Assembly (NCBI RefSeq): GCF_964204645.1
Contig: NC_134031.1
Location: 434,001-498,000 of the forward strand
Length of the DNA: 64,000 nt
Direction of reading: 5' to 3'
From: Tubulanus polymorphus
Taxonomy: Eukaryota; Nemertea; Palaeonemertea; Tubulaniformes; Tubulanidae
A program made the position numbers and the translations under genes. A model generated the notes under the pieces. It had not been told where the DNA came from and did not search any database. It worked only from the letters and a program-made list of their open reading frames with translations. Positions 22,691 to 35,722 of the stretch are shown here, piece after piece (position 1 is the first letter of the stretch; every line of letters begins with the position of its first letter).

Positions 22691-25600
22691 CTGTGGTATT
22701 TGGGCGGATGTATTACGGGCCCAACCCAGGGAGCCTATTCTACAATCTATCGAATAAAGAGAAGTTAATGCTACAGTAAGTTGGAGATGAAACTCAGGGA
22801 TGATGATGTGGTTCGGTTTCGCTCAGTTTGAAACTGAAGTAAAACCAGCGGAAACTATCCAGCTATTGATGGATTAGCTCCGGTGTCTGCGAGGATATTT
22901 TTCTAACGCTAATTCCTACTCGCGCGAGGGTCATATCCGGAATTTAGGGTCGAACACGTTTTGAAAATCTCCTTAATCCATCATCCGCGAGGTACCTGTC
23001 TGGAAAGCCCGACTACACCTGAGATCGTTAGATCAACAACAACAGTTTTGAAACACAGAGAAAGATACAGATATTCAATACATGGAAATCATCGAGATTC
23101 AAAATGTTCTTCGGATAAACCCGCGTTATTTGGATCATTCGAATCGATTAAATCAACTATAAAATTGATAAAATTCCATTAATTTTGAAAATATCCGAAA
23201 TGGAAATCATATTCTGAGTATATCTATTTACCAGAAATGATAGAAATTCAGATATGATTGATTCAGACTAAGCGGGGTCTACGATATATCTACTTGATAA
23301 TATCAAATACCAGGAAATCGAACAGACACAATATCAATGTGATATATATCGATGTGGAAAGTCTCTTCATATGAGATCCATGTGTTTATGTTAGAGCAGC
23401 TTTCCACTAGAAAACGATTATGTTTTCAAAAATGAATTAATATTATTATTAATATCTATATATCTAACATATACTTGATAAGTTCAGAAAGGTGTAGGAT
23501 AAAATGATATTTATTTCTAACGGCCTATGAAAGTTTCTACACCAACAGCAGCACGGCGGAGGAGGCAGCATCCCACGTGATGGGAATTATGAATCGTACG
23601 CAGTTTCCATCTGGCAACGTTTGTACAACGTAAATATTTTTGTTAAGAATTTTGCCACGTGTGCAATTAACACAAATATAGTACGAATGATAATTATACT
23701 TCAATCTATAGCCGATAGTGGTGTTAGTTGAGAATGTTTTATTTGAAACCAAAATAAAGTTCACTTTCCCCAGAGCACACTGTGCGTCACAGCGCGTCAT
23801 ATTGGACAGCAAGCGTTTAGGTGACCGTTCGCTGCCATGACGTCCTGCGTTTACAAAACAAGTGACGTCACCTCTCTCTAAACCCCGATGAGATACAACA
23901 CTAAACCCGGCCTGAGGACATACATTCTAATTAGCGTCAATACAAGAGCGTCTGTGGTCGGATTATTAATAAAGATTTTGTGTCTGACGCAATCAATATC
24001 CATCAGTACAGAAATAACCGGTGATGATTTGAGGTGCGTCTTACGCGAAAGGTCACGGTCGCTACAGATCAGTAGACTATAATTACTAATACAATGCTGT
24101 TTCTGAGTGCAGTGACAGATACTAATTAGATATATCAATTAAGTCAATTAAGTAAGCAGAGAGCGAGCTCTATTCCAATTATAGAAATCACAATACACAA
24201 CTTAGATGTCTCGATGAACCTTCCAGCTCCACATCAGTGGTTTCATTCGACCAGGAACTAACCAGCTTCACAGTGATTGTAAATGAACCAGCAACCCCTA
24301 GCGACAAAACCTGAACTAAAATCTGTGGAACTGAGTCCCGCTTCTTATCAATATATAACATCAAATAGATCAATGTTCATCTATTTTCGTCTCGATATAA
24401 AAATTTGTAACTTTCCTGCGTGGTTGCTGAGTGCAGTCTATGATAGCAAACTGCGGCACGCGAGTAAAAGTTCAAATTACGTCGATTTGTTCAGTTAAAT
24501 GTTATTCCTCTCGCTGAATGTAAACAATCTGCGGAATGAAGTAGATCAGATTAGAAGCCGAGTTTTACTTACACTTACAACGTCTCGGGTGACGATCGGA
24601 GGAACAGTTGCATGTCTACAGCTTCTTACCTTTACATGAAACCCCTTTCTCTATTCGTTGTTTATCAAAATAAGCCACTCTCGAGTCTAAATATTATGGC
24701 GTTTAGTTTGAACTGTCGGCGAATTAAAAACCGAAACATCTCCTGAATATACGACCTTTTTACAAAACATGAACATTGTATTCATTATTAAAAATGAATG
24801 GCGTAAAACCTCACAACAGCAGGTGCGACCGGAGCTTGTGTTCATTATGGGGAAAAATTTGGTTTAGAATTTTCAGCACAAAGTTGCTCTGCGTGGATCC
24901 TATCATAGAGATAGAAGCTATTTAACTAGTTAATATCACTGTAATCGGCTCGGGCTGCACTCTCTCAAAATCGACCAAATATACATTTTCAAAGTATATC
25001 AGGAAAGCCCGCTCTGATAACTTGCCTTTCTCTCTCCCTGGTGCCCAGACAGGTATAAACATCATTCCTCGAGTGCTGTGTGGGAACCTTGAATCTTCGC
25101 CGCCGTTTATCGGTAACTATATGACCTTTAGAAGACTTACGCCGTAAACTCATAAAACCAGTTTACACAACCTTACTTACCGCTTTAGCTTGAAAGGCAT
25201 TTCATGCAATATCTATCACTGGTGAACTACTCATCATAAGTAGCAGCAACAACAAGCACTTCATCAGAGACCGCGAGTTACAACTGATAAACCAGGGTAG
25301 AGTGATAAGAGTATCATGTGCCGGGTAAGATCAGGAGGTTTATCTGTTATCGATCAGGGCTGGTGTAGGCCTACTGAATCCGCGCCATGCTCAGTTCGTT
25401 TTACAACATGGATCGTTCAATCTCGGTGTAATGATAATAAATCTCTGAGCTACAAGTTTCCAAATAGCGTGTTATAGTTGGCTAAATTATTTATGAAGAT
25501 CGTTAACATTCCAACAAATTGGTTCGTTTTTTAGTCTTCACGTGTAGAATGAGTTTCCGCTGGAATAACTGACATTTCTTTACCTGCACTTACCTGACAA

Positions 25601-25869
25601 AAAGTTGTAGAGGTGTCGATACTAAAAACTGACTGATCCCATTCTGGGGCCAAAAGGCGGGTCGAATGAATAGTGTCTAGTGTTTCCTGCTAGTTTCTCT
25701 ATAGAATAGTTAAGATTTTGTTGCAATGGCCTGCGTGGTTTTTAGTAAACTGAATCAGTTGGAACGAATAAGTTTGATGAAATGATATTGAGTGACCGGA
25801 GGAGGTTTTGACCATATTTTGGTGGTACGTACGAAACTCTCGCATGCCGCAGTATAACAACGAGAGCTT

Positions 25870-26025
25870 CGCCGTCACGTGCTGCCCCTGTGTATAGCAT
25901 TAGCGGAGAAATCGCGAACTATCTTACTAGCTTGCCATAGTAAGAATATCTATGTGGGTCAGATCATAACTGTCAAGTGCTGCCTCTATACAAAGCAATA
26001 GCGATAAAATAACGAACTAACAATG
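25870..26025. repeat. tandem pair related to the 11720-11895 MITE
   Basis: GTGCTGCC followed by ATAGCATTAGCGGAGAAAT and, about 110 bp later, GTGCTGCC...AGCAATAGCGATAAAAT form a direct pair sharing words with the MITE at 11720-11895. Degraded. Confidence 0.45.
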
Positions 26026-26817
26026 CAGCAAGAACCACCCGGTCCCACTTACGGCGTGCTGACATTAACAACATTTCTCATTTAAAATTCCAGTTATCTC
26101 AAATATAAACACAGTTACTTCAGTTAAATTTAGTTCAATCCAATATGGTGCAACCCCGTTGTTCGACTTTAGATTGAATTCTAATGATTTATGACTCAAG
26201 TCATTAGTAGTTTAGGCTGGCGCGATGCTACTGACGCCGACCTGCGACTCTCACCCCTTGAGGCCATTATTTCAATAAGACACGTCGTCGAGACCAGCAG
26301 CTCCTGCAGCAGCTGTGCCACCACAGATACTCCGGGCTGATAAATGATAAATATTGTTTGTGAAGGCGATCGATTTGAACGTTATGTTCAGGCAATATTG
26401 GATCGACTTTCCAGAAGTATGTTTAATACGCGCACCAAGCCGACGTGATGACCTTGACGCTACGGGCAGAAATGGGGCACTACCTGGAACTCGAATCTTT
26501 GTTTAAAAAGTTTCGTCTTACCTCATAGTTAAATAAAAGATATTATATGTAAATAAATCGAATAGACAAAAATGATTCCACGCAATGTGAAGATGTATTT
26601 TTATTTGAAACAAAATTCACTCTCGACAGCTCGAGAGGCAGTGAATAGAGACACGTGACTAAATATTTGTATTAATGAAGTTACACTCGCAGAATATGAA
26701 ACTGAATCCACTGCGAAAACAGCGTAAAGAGAAAACTCGAGTCTCATGCAGATTGACTCCTTACATTCTCAAGAAAATGAAGGTATATGAGATCCTACTT
26801 AGCTGAGAGGGGGAAAT

Positions 26818-27306
26818 AAAGTGAGAGAAGAGAGAGGGACAGAGAGAGAGATAGGAGAGAGAGGGAGTGAGAGAGAGGGGAGAGAGGAGAGAGGAGAGAG
26901 AAGAGAGGAGAGAGGAGAGAGGAGAGAGGAGAGGGGGAGAGGGAGAGAGAGAGGAAGAGAGAGGGAGAGATTTGAGGGAGAGAGGGAGAGGAGAGAGAGA
27001 GGGACAGGGAGAGAGATAGGAGAGAGGGAGGGAGAGAGAGGGGAGAGAGGAGAGAGGAGAGAGGAGAGAGGAGAGAGGAGAGAGGAGAGAGGAGAGAGGA
27101 GAGAGGAGAGAGGAGAGAGGAGAGAGGAGAGAGGAGAGAGGAGAGAGGAGAGAGGAGAGAGGAGAGAGGAGAGAGGAGAGAGGAGAGAGGAGAGAGGAGA
27201 GAGGAGAGAGGAGAGAGGGGAGAGGGAGAGAGAGAGAAGAAGAGAGAGGGGAGAGAGGAGAGAGGGGAGAGCAGAGAGTAAGGCACGGAGCGGGAGAGAG
27301 GGAGAC
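26818..27306. repeat. 490-bp polypurine (GA-rich) satellite
   Basis: Almost uninterrupted GAGAGAG/GGAGAGA repeats on the + strand, with an 8-9-bp core (AGAGAGGAG). The open frames on both strands (Arg/Glu/Gly on plus, Ser/Leu/Pro on minus) are artefacts. Mirror-symmetric purine tracts of this kind can form triplex (H-) DNA. Confidence 0.95.
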
Positions 27307-29841
27307 AGGTGTAGGGGTAATAATGTCATCATGTATGTAACTACCAAACACATTAACCCCGTGTAGAATGCGTAAAATGTGTAGAGAGGTAACGCGAGTA
27401 TTGATGACGTTCCTCGCGTTTCTGCTTCCAAAAGGTTATTAAGAACAAACGCAAACTTTTGTTTCCCTTCAGTTATAGTTAAGATGATTAAGTTAAAGTT
27501 GAAGCGGTAACATTTCAATGCAGTTGTCACTATGTCAGTTTTCATCCTACACCCACAGATGTAAACCATAATAACCGACATATTTTGAGATAACTAGCCC
27601 TGGAGTGTGAATCAACTATTGGTTGAAAGCGGTAAAAGCTTCAGTCTCGAATGCGAAGAACATATTACGTAATTCAAAACTTAGTTCTGGTTTTTTACTC
27701 AGATTTACGAAGTTAAAGATCTGCATGCTGGGCCCAGTTGCGGAAGAGTATTGGGACGTGGAGTCCAAACACACGGTTTTACACAATCAATCATAAGACA
27801 GGCTAGTTGTTTGATAGGTTACAAACTCGATTACTGTTTGTATAACTGGTCTCTGATTCACATCACATCATAACAGTTCAAGCTGTACGTGTAGAACTTG
27901 ATGGTTTATTCTAAATAAAAATAATCGAAAAAAAACCTCCAATTATTTTCTGAGCGTGTGTCAGACAGACTAAAGCGGTTTACGGGTGAATTATCGAGAG
28001 CGATCAACCACGAAATTACCATCTAATTGAAGCTAGTGAATGTTTACTGGATTAGATATAAACGTATTGCGTTAAAAATACGAGATGTCTCTATCTCGTA
28101 TCAGCTGCTGCTGCTGCTGAACCCTCTCTGTATACAAAACCATCATGAGACAAACGATTTTAGTATTCACCAATAAACCCTAGGGTCTGATGGCGTTTTG
28201 TGATGGACAGGGTTCATCCGAATCCGTATTTTCGTTGTTGTGCTTTATTGTCACACACACAATAGAGGCAATACCATTTCAGTTTCACCGAGACCATTAG
28301 TATCTGATGGCATTTCACCAAGAACCTTTTGGCGTCAGGATGTGGTGGGGTACCCAAGGATCGTAGAGCGACGGAGATCACTGTTGGAACAATTACTTCC
28401 ACCCAGGACTGGATGAAGATGGCGCAGTCGAAGCGTTTACGCCCGAAGCTGCTGCAGGACTGGGTGAATTTGAATATGGATTGGAAGACTTATGCGGACA
28501 ACAATAAGGGGAGTTGCTGTATTTAGAATAGGAGCTAGCTTGTGGGATCAGTTTTACACGTGGTCATGCAACTTTAACCATTGAGGTTTAAACTCAATTC
28601 ATTTCCAAAACCACTTGAATCAACCACAGGATTAGACTGAAATTATACAAACATTCTTCTATATCGACGTAACGTGACGTGTTTATATTTTAAAATAGCT
28701 ACGGTTTTACCAAAGGCGCTATGTGTGAATCATCGAATATATATAACATAATTTGATATCAAAATTACCCCCCCCCCCTCCCCCCATTTTATTGATTTCG
28801 TAAATTTCATGATTCAGTTGGAGAAACATCGCTTTTAGGCTTTTACTGCTTCAAAACAAGGTTTCACGGTAACATCAGCTGATTGTGAGTGTGCAGTTTA
28901 AAATCTACTTTAAATAATTATCAAATATAATAACATGACACACCCCATATAGAACCGCAGTACGCAGGCGCGCCAGTCCGTTGCTTAGTGACAGACTAAA
29001 ACAACCGACGAGGCACCCCTCGAACAGAGACGAAAATTGACTAAAGATAATAGGCGTTAGTCGAAAAATAGCGAATGTTTTGATTTGAAAAATCGATCTA
29101 AACTTACTCATAATGACGGTTATAATTAGTTAGTTGGTAATTTTATTCCACCCTCTGGGAGTAAGGTTTAGGGTGTGTCAGTGCCTTATAGGTTTCTATT
29201 CACTAGTATATACAGAACTAATAAAACCTTATAGATTAATCTGACTAAGCGCGGCGTATGAACACAAGGCCTGTTGCGCAAACCCAGACCAGTCCAACCT
29301 TATTTCGGTTTTCAACAACTTCATTTTTAAGATCTAAGATTTTGCGACGCAATGAACTAACCGATACATAATTCTGATCTAGGGTTTTACTATCGCATAC
29401 TGTCTGACATTAATCTGCCTCGCGCCAGGAGAGAGAGAGAGAGACAGACGACTCGATCGAACAGATGTTTATCTCAAAGATAATGAAAATATTATTATCA
29501 CAATGATTTACGTAAAAAGATCGATATATGAGATATATCGGAAGGTTTACATCCAGCCTGAAACTAACACATCTATATACAATACAAAACAAATCATTTC
29601 TGAAATGCATAGTGAATATAAATTTCTAATTAAAATTTCTCTCATATTTCATGTCAGCAGCTGTACGTGCGTTAATTCACGGCCAATATGACGTCACCAG
29701 AAAAACCAATTCGCATCACGTGTGCGTACGGGTTGTGAATTTTTTAAATAGTATCTTATTGTAACGGAGTGTAACAGCTTGTGGACAACAAATAGTGAAA
29801 CAATCAACAGTAACAACTATATCTGCCTTCTACTACTGGAG

Positions 29842-29975
29842 CTGGTTGCATAGTCAGGGCTTAGACTTAAGACCAGTATAAGACCAACTTAGTTCTGTAG
29901 CCAATCTAACAACTTTAGACCGGTCTTAAGATTTCAGATCAGTTTTGGACTTAAGTCACGACTGTGCAACTGGCC
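29842..29975. mobile_element. family-B inverted-repeat element
   Basis: The left end TGGTTGCATAGTCAGGGCTT and the right end AAGTCACGACTGTGCAACTG are inverted; the interior words AGACCAGT/TTAAGAC are inverted about the centre. Confidence 0.65.
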
Positions 29976-31939
29976 AACTGGTGCTTATCGATATCAGAGA
30001 CACCGGGAAAGGTTAAATTCTAGTGGCTATGGCAAAATTGAAATACTAAAAAGCGAAAACCTATAATATCTGTCCCGATGTATGAACGATTTCGATGGAA
30101 TCCTTCGGTACTTGTTTGAAAATTTAAAAACGAACTGGTATAAGATCGGTTTAGAGGTGACACGAGGCCGGAGTTAATGACATGGGTTTTTAAAAGTTTA
30201 TACCGGTGATAATGAACCCCGGCTGCATCTGGGAGTTAGAGAGTCCGTGGACTCGGGGGAAACAGACGTGATGCCGCATAATAACAACAACTAAACCGAG
30301 AAATCGAATCACTTAAATAATACGTGACTGGAATCACTGACGGGCCACTCTCCACTCACCACGGACCACTCTCCACTCTCCACTCTCCACTCACCTACTA
30401 GTTACACGCTTCACCAATCAAACATTCATTTATAAATAATACCGTGTGTTAGCTATCCGAATTGTTATAAAGCGTTCGCACAGAATTCCGCGTCTGAGAA
30501 AAGAATAGTCTCAACAACTGAGGAAAAATAATCAGTCGGGATTCAGTTGCGATCAGTTTCTGCTGAATCAATGACTCAGAACTGTGGAACTGGACCCGCA
30601 GATTATGCCAGGTCATAACAAGCGTTTTTCGTTACAACCGTTTATTAGAAAATATGAATCGAAATCTTCTAAGTCAAGATTAGTTCATAACCATCGAACT
30701 GAGTCCTGGGGCCAGTTATTGCACAGTCAGTCTGAGCTTAGTTCTATAGCTTATCTTATAATGATAAAGACCAGGTTTATGATTCGGGAACAATTTTTTT
30801 GACGTAAGTCTCGATTGAGTCGAAGGAGTCCCGAGCTATAATAGGTTAAAATAGGATTATTACGGTTCAAATGAAATTCAGCTTACTGATCTAACTGAAT
30901 ATGGATCATGGCCAGTTTACATGGTTCACTATAACCAATGATAACTAGAGTTAAACCAGTTTCTGCAAAAACCTCAAGAGCGAATCAACGCCTCCATCTT
31001 AAAATAATACCAAAAAACCCGACCCGACTTTCTACATCAGGAGACAGTTATGTTTATGGATAGATAAGTAAATAAACTAACGCTGTTATGAGCGATGATA
31101 ATTTCATTTCTGCATTCTCAGATGTTTCGCTGTTGTTCTCTGTAACTTTTCTTACATAGTTTGAGCCGGTTAACAGTGAGATAAGATACATTTAAACTAA
31201 GTGGTAAACTGCGGTTTAGAAGGCAGAAATAGAATATCCATTCCGCTTTATCTTATAAAAATATTTTAAAATCATTTTTTTTTCACCGTAAACCAATCGG
31301 TTCTTGAATAACAATGCACATTCGCAGTAGTCTATTGATGATGGGATATCTAATTTCACGTACAGCCCGTTGGCTTCAAAACTGGATCATTTGATTGAAG
31401 TATATCGATCATTCATAATCATATTGTATATATTCATGGTGTTTGAGAAATAAATATACTTGTAACTTATCCATAATTTTCACTATAACACACATACGCA
31501 TTTGGATGTTTAATCGAAATCCTCTCGAAAAACAATATTAAACCAAATTTTAATGATTTTGGTCAGGATGAATATTATAAATGCCAGGATTCAGTTCTCC
31601 ACGGCTGTCTTTTGAATTTGATGCACCGGAATGTGAAAATCAGCTAATTGTTTTAATATAAACCACAGCCCTTCTACATCTATGCCTTCAGGTGAACTGC
31701 GGTTGTAATGAAGCTTTTATTTGGAGCCGAAATTTGATTAAAAAAAAACAGGACATCAAACTAAATTTGGAAAGAAAATGTTTTTAATCCAACTCGACAG
31801 TCTTATTTCAGATAGAAATATATGGAAACCGGGTCCTGAATATTTTGGAATTTGATAAGAATGGAAAAGTGAAGGCTACATTGAAAAACTCACCATTTTA
31901 TTGTGTTCTCATGTCATCAGTTTTCACAACGTCTATAGA

Positions 31940-32019
31940 CTCTCGAACGCGCCAACCAGTCAGTCAGCCTGCGCTCCAATATACGCCAACCAGTCAGTCA
32001 GCCTGCGCTCCAATATACA
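31940..32019. repeat. 37-bp duplication
   Basis: Two adjacent copies of a unit containing CGCCAACCAGTCAGTCAGCC. Confidence 0.8.
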
Positions 32020-32605
32020 TGACTCATATCATCACATGTATTTCTCCTCTATATATTAATAAATCCTCCTCGTTCGTGGTTTCAACAAGCTGCTCTCTAA
32101 TAACTAACTACCCTTCAAACATCGAGTCCCAATCTCTCCCTCTCTCTCTCTCTTCTCCGATCGAGCTTCAAGTCAATAACTCTAGTAATAAGCGAGTGAG
32201 CCACATGTTCTCTCAGTTCCTTCTCTCTCTCAGAGAGCCGCTGCACGTTTATTCCAGTAGAACGGCGCGCGGCGGCCGCCATACGATTCGCATTCTCTCT
32301 ATTTCCAATTGGTGCAAACTGCGCAAATAACCTGTACATTAGAAATTATACATATTGACTATATCGGCTATATACCAGTAATTGTGTGAATGTGAGTAAA
32401 CAATAGAGTGGAAACAAGGAAACTTTAATTGCCTTCACGCAGAGCTGTTGCGAACATGAGTTCATTTATGCATTCAATAACACACTTCGATTTCCGATTT
32501 CAAAATCAAACCCTCTGTTGCGTTCCCGCCGGCAAGTGTGACTGGTGGCCGGGTTGTCTATGCGACAAAAAAACCAAAACCCACTTTTTGATGTTTATAT
32601 TTCAG

Positions 32606-33266
32606 TTGGATTTCATATTTTCGCCGACTCAGAATTACGTCAAATCATCAACTACGTATTTAACGAGTCCCGAATCGTCAAAATCAACCAGGACCCGCGT
32701 CACTCTCCGTTAGACGTGACTGATTTTATCGGTTGCAGTGTTGTCGGGTTTGGTTCGGAGATATTGATTCATTTTTTCTCATGATCAAATACCGATCAGG
32801 GGCCGGTTCCAAAAGTGGTCTTAAGTTGTTAGATTGTCTATAGAACTAAGTTTGTCTTAGACTGGTCTTAAGTCTAAGTCCTGTCTATGGAACCGGCCCC
32901 AGGTGCGGTCGATGTGTCCCGCTCCGTCGCCACATGGGTACCACACCCGAAAATACAGAAGGGATGGATGGATGTCCCGCCGGGGCTGGTAAATACTTTT
33001 TTGACGGAGAACTTCCGTCTGACTTTAAGAGCGCTTCTCACTCTCCAGCTGAGAGATGGTTGCATAGATTTGTTTAGTTTGTTGATAATAGTTTGGCCGG
33101 GAATTCGCGGCCCGCGAGTGACTTCGGGTTCGCGAATGACGAACAGAGCACTGTCGCAGTACATTTGGATATTCTCGGAGCTACCCGCTATCGATTGTAT
33201 TTTCCTCAGCCAGGGCACATGTATTTGGTGTTGGCCGGCTGTAGAACATGTGGGCGGACAAAATAA
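32606..33266 (+). other. unidentified coding-like segments interrupted by a MITE
   Basis: 32606-32784 follows a good 3' splice signal and reads GFHIFADSELRQIINYVF then RIVKINQDPRHSPLDVTDFI. After the family-B MITE, 32902-33266 reads KYFFDGELPSDFKSASHSP, one stop, then VAVHLDILGATRYRLYFPQP and MYLVLAGCRTCG. Amino-acid composition looks like real protein and not repeat artefact, but I recognise no family. It may be exons of one gene, or a pseudogene broken by the MITE and the stop. Confidence 0.25.
32798..32901. mobile_element. family-B inverted-repeat element, best-preserved copy
   Basis: About 104 bp with ends AGGGGCCGGTTCCA and TGGAACCGGCCCC in inverted orientation; interior GGTCTTAAGTTGTTAGAT and AGACTGGTCTTAAGTC. 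Confidence 0.8.
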
Positions 33267-33491
33267 TGACAGATCACATGCGGTCACGTGATTAAACATG
33301 TTCAATCTCGCGTACACCGAACCCCAATCTAATCCATATCGTTGAATACCTCCAATTGCTAAGCACCATATTTAATTTATGATCTATTTTCATTTCTTTG
33401 ACAGAGCCACAGCAGGAGGCAATCAGCAATTTAAATTTAGTAAACGATAGGGGCAGCACTTGACGGTCGTCAAGATCTAATGGAGTTAAAT

Positions 33492-34637
33492 ATGGCGGCG
33501 GCATCTGGGAGTCAACAGCAAGCGGCTGGAGTCAGTGCGAGTCAGGCGGGATACAACGGCAGTTTTAATGTCGAAGATGGAAAATGTACGTTAAGCAATA
33601 CGCCAGTCACCACCTCCTCCACCCGGGGCAGCCTTTTGCTCTGTTAACCAGATTTAAATGCTTGCATGCGTTAGTTCGTGCACCGACCAGAACTCTTTCG
33701 TTTCCAACTTTTTTGAAAATTTGTTGAGCAACAACCGGTCCCAGCTCGCTCATCCCTCGATCTCCCTTCTATCTGTAAGTGATATATCTGTTATTTCAGG
33801 TGCTATTCGAGAGATTCTCGATGCATTTAAGATGTCCGATAATGTTGTAAGATTAGACGAAGCGCGAGATAACGCCGGAAATGACATGTTACGTATGATG
33901 CAAATCGTGTTCCCTGTCGCTACTAAAATACAGATGGATGTCATCAGTAAATACGGTTTCACACCGGACGGGGAAGGTATGAAAATATACCCCTCAAACT
34001 TCAACAAGGGGGGTCAAATATTGTCCTTTATACTTCTCCCTAAGGGGCAATCTACAGTTAAACTAAGGGCTGGTTTTATAGACTGTCTTTAGTGCAGGGG
34101 GTTAACGCAATTGAATTTCAATTGAGTTAACCCCAGGTTAAAGTTTAGACTTCAGTCTAAAACTCAGGGTTAAGTTCTACAGTTGTGAATTAAGATTTTA
34201 CTTTGTTAACTCATTGAAAATTAACTAATTTTAACTCAGAGCTAACACTAAATTCATCACTGTAGAACTGGGTCCGGGTACATAGTTGTGATAGTAATTA
34301 TGTATATGACTTATATACATATGATGCTATTTAAAGTTAGTAAATTGAATTGTAAATACAAATTGGGAATCAGGAATAGAAACAACTGAAGTAATGTGAA
34401 GTCTTAACTGAATTTCACAGTTACAATACCTGTTACAGAGTGTATTGATGTTTGCGTTCCTCTCGATTATTTTCAGGTCTCATCCGTTTTGCTCAAGCGA
34501 TAAAAATGTACGAAAAACAGAATGAAGAATTAGCGATTTTAAACGCAGAACTCAGAGCGATATTGATTCCACAGATGGACGTACCTCCGCTATCACTAGG
34601 GGCAACGAGTCCTTCGAAATCACAATCCGCTTCTTAA
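33492..34637 (+). CDS. C12orf57: protein C10 homolog (C12orf57 family)
   Basis: Three exons, 33492-33585, 33800-33976 and 34477-34637 (stop TAA), giving 143 residues; the human protein has about 126. Family landmarks: AIREILDAFKMSDNVVRLDE, ARDNAGNDMLRMMQIVFPVA, TKIQMDVISKYGFTPDGEG, LIRFAQAIKMYEKQNEE and IPQMDVPPLS. C12orf57 is a small conserved protein; loss in humans causes a brain-development syndrome (Temtamy), but its biochemical role is unclear. The start is the first ATG, within an Ala-rich stretch (MAAASGSQQAAG). Intron 2 holds a family-A element. It converges on GTF2B. Confidence 0.93.
34165..34276. mobile_element. family-A inverted-repeat element
   Basis: Inverted ends around AAGTTCTACAGTTGTGAATT and GTAGAACTGGGTCC, in C12orf57 intron 2. 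Confidence 0.7.
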
Positions 34638-35722
34638 TTTACACTCTATTTCTGGGATTAAGTCTTCGTTAGATAAGTCATCACATTACTGAAGTCATCT
34701 CTATTAGGACTTAATTTACTATTGTAAGTCATCATTTGTTTAGGTATCAACTGAATGATTATTATTACTACAATAAACAGAGTTAGACTGTGTTTCAATA
34801 TTTGGTGCTGTGCGTGAAACCGATTAATTGTTCGATCATTGTTTATTTCTAGTGCATTTCTTTTTTTTATACAAAAATTTGTGAAAATAAATTATTTATA
34901 AACTATGTGAAGTTGATTCATCGGTTTAATAACAATTTGAGCGGAATCATCATCTGTTTGTTACTGACTGTACTAACTCGATATTTTAAGCGAGTAAATA
35001 TAATACAAATATTTATTGGAATAAAGAGATATTGACATCATTCGCACAAAAATACATCAAACCATAGAATAGAAATACCGCAATAAAACAGATAGAAACA
35101 TCATATTAACAGAAATTAGGGCTCGCATTACGCGACCTTAAATAAATGCGAACTTTTGAAAAAAATCTTAATCAGTTTGATGAATTAAACACAATTTAAA
35201 ACTGATGTATAAAACTAACCCCTGCACAGAGAACACAAGAACCTTGTTACAACAAATTTCAGGACACCAGAAAAACTGGGGTCAGTTTCTAAAAAGTTGT
35301 TGAAGAATATCTGGCTGATTAATACCATAGAAACGATGAACTTTTAATTGTCACTTCGTCAACTATCCATTGGTTAACTCAAACCAACTTTTGAGCAACT
35401 GGTCCCTGTCCGTTATAACTGATAGTTCATCATATATAGTATGAAATTATCAAATCGTCTTATTTACAGACAAAATTCTAGGTTTGTAATACAATATATC
35501 GTTATATCTGAGATCGTTATTAGAAGGTTCTTCTCTCTGTATCAACCATCAGAATTTTCTCAAATTGCTCCAAAATGTCAGTTTTTGCCGCTTACAAACA
35601 CCACACAATTCACAGTTTACTATTTGAGCTTCAGTCCACTTTGCACATCAGTATTGTACAGTATAAGAGCTGGCGTCCATTTTACACGAGTTGATTAATG
35701 ATCTGGAGAAGCTGTCGCGATT
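34638..35722. other. convergent intergenic region
   Basis: 3' regions of C12orf57 (+) and GTF2B (-), AT-rich. No gene seen. The open frame at 35441-35698 lacks recognisable similarity. Confidence 0.5.
34772..34777 (+). terminator. candidate polyadenylation signal of C12orf57
   Basis: AATAAA 135 bp after the stop codon; a second one lies at 34886-34891. Confidence 0.45.

Larger units (their letters stand above)
21511..33491. other. 12-kb gene-poor stretch
   Basis: No confident protein gene. It may contain distant 5' exons of the GPCR. Recognisable contents are the MITEs, the purine-rich tract and the duplications listed separately. Open frames at 23537-23812 (minus) and 28329-28526 (plus) have protein-like composition but no recognised family. 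Confidence 0.45.

Noticed and set aside
23537-23812. 91-residue minus-strand open frame with Cys and N-glycosylation sites
   Set aside because: No signal peptide, splice signals or recognisable family.
26761-27581. Ser/Leu/Pro and Arg/Glu/Gly open frames
   Set aside because: Read through the GA-rich tract; low-complexity artefacts.
28329-28526. 65-residue open frame (KLLQDWVNLNMDWKTYADN)
   Set aside because: Protein-like but isolated, with no family, splice context or partner exons recognised.
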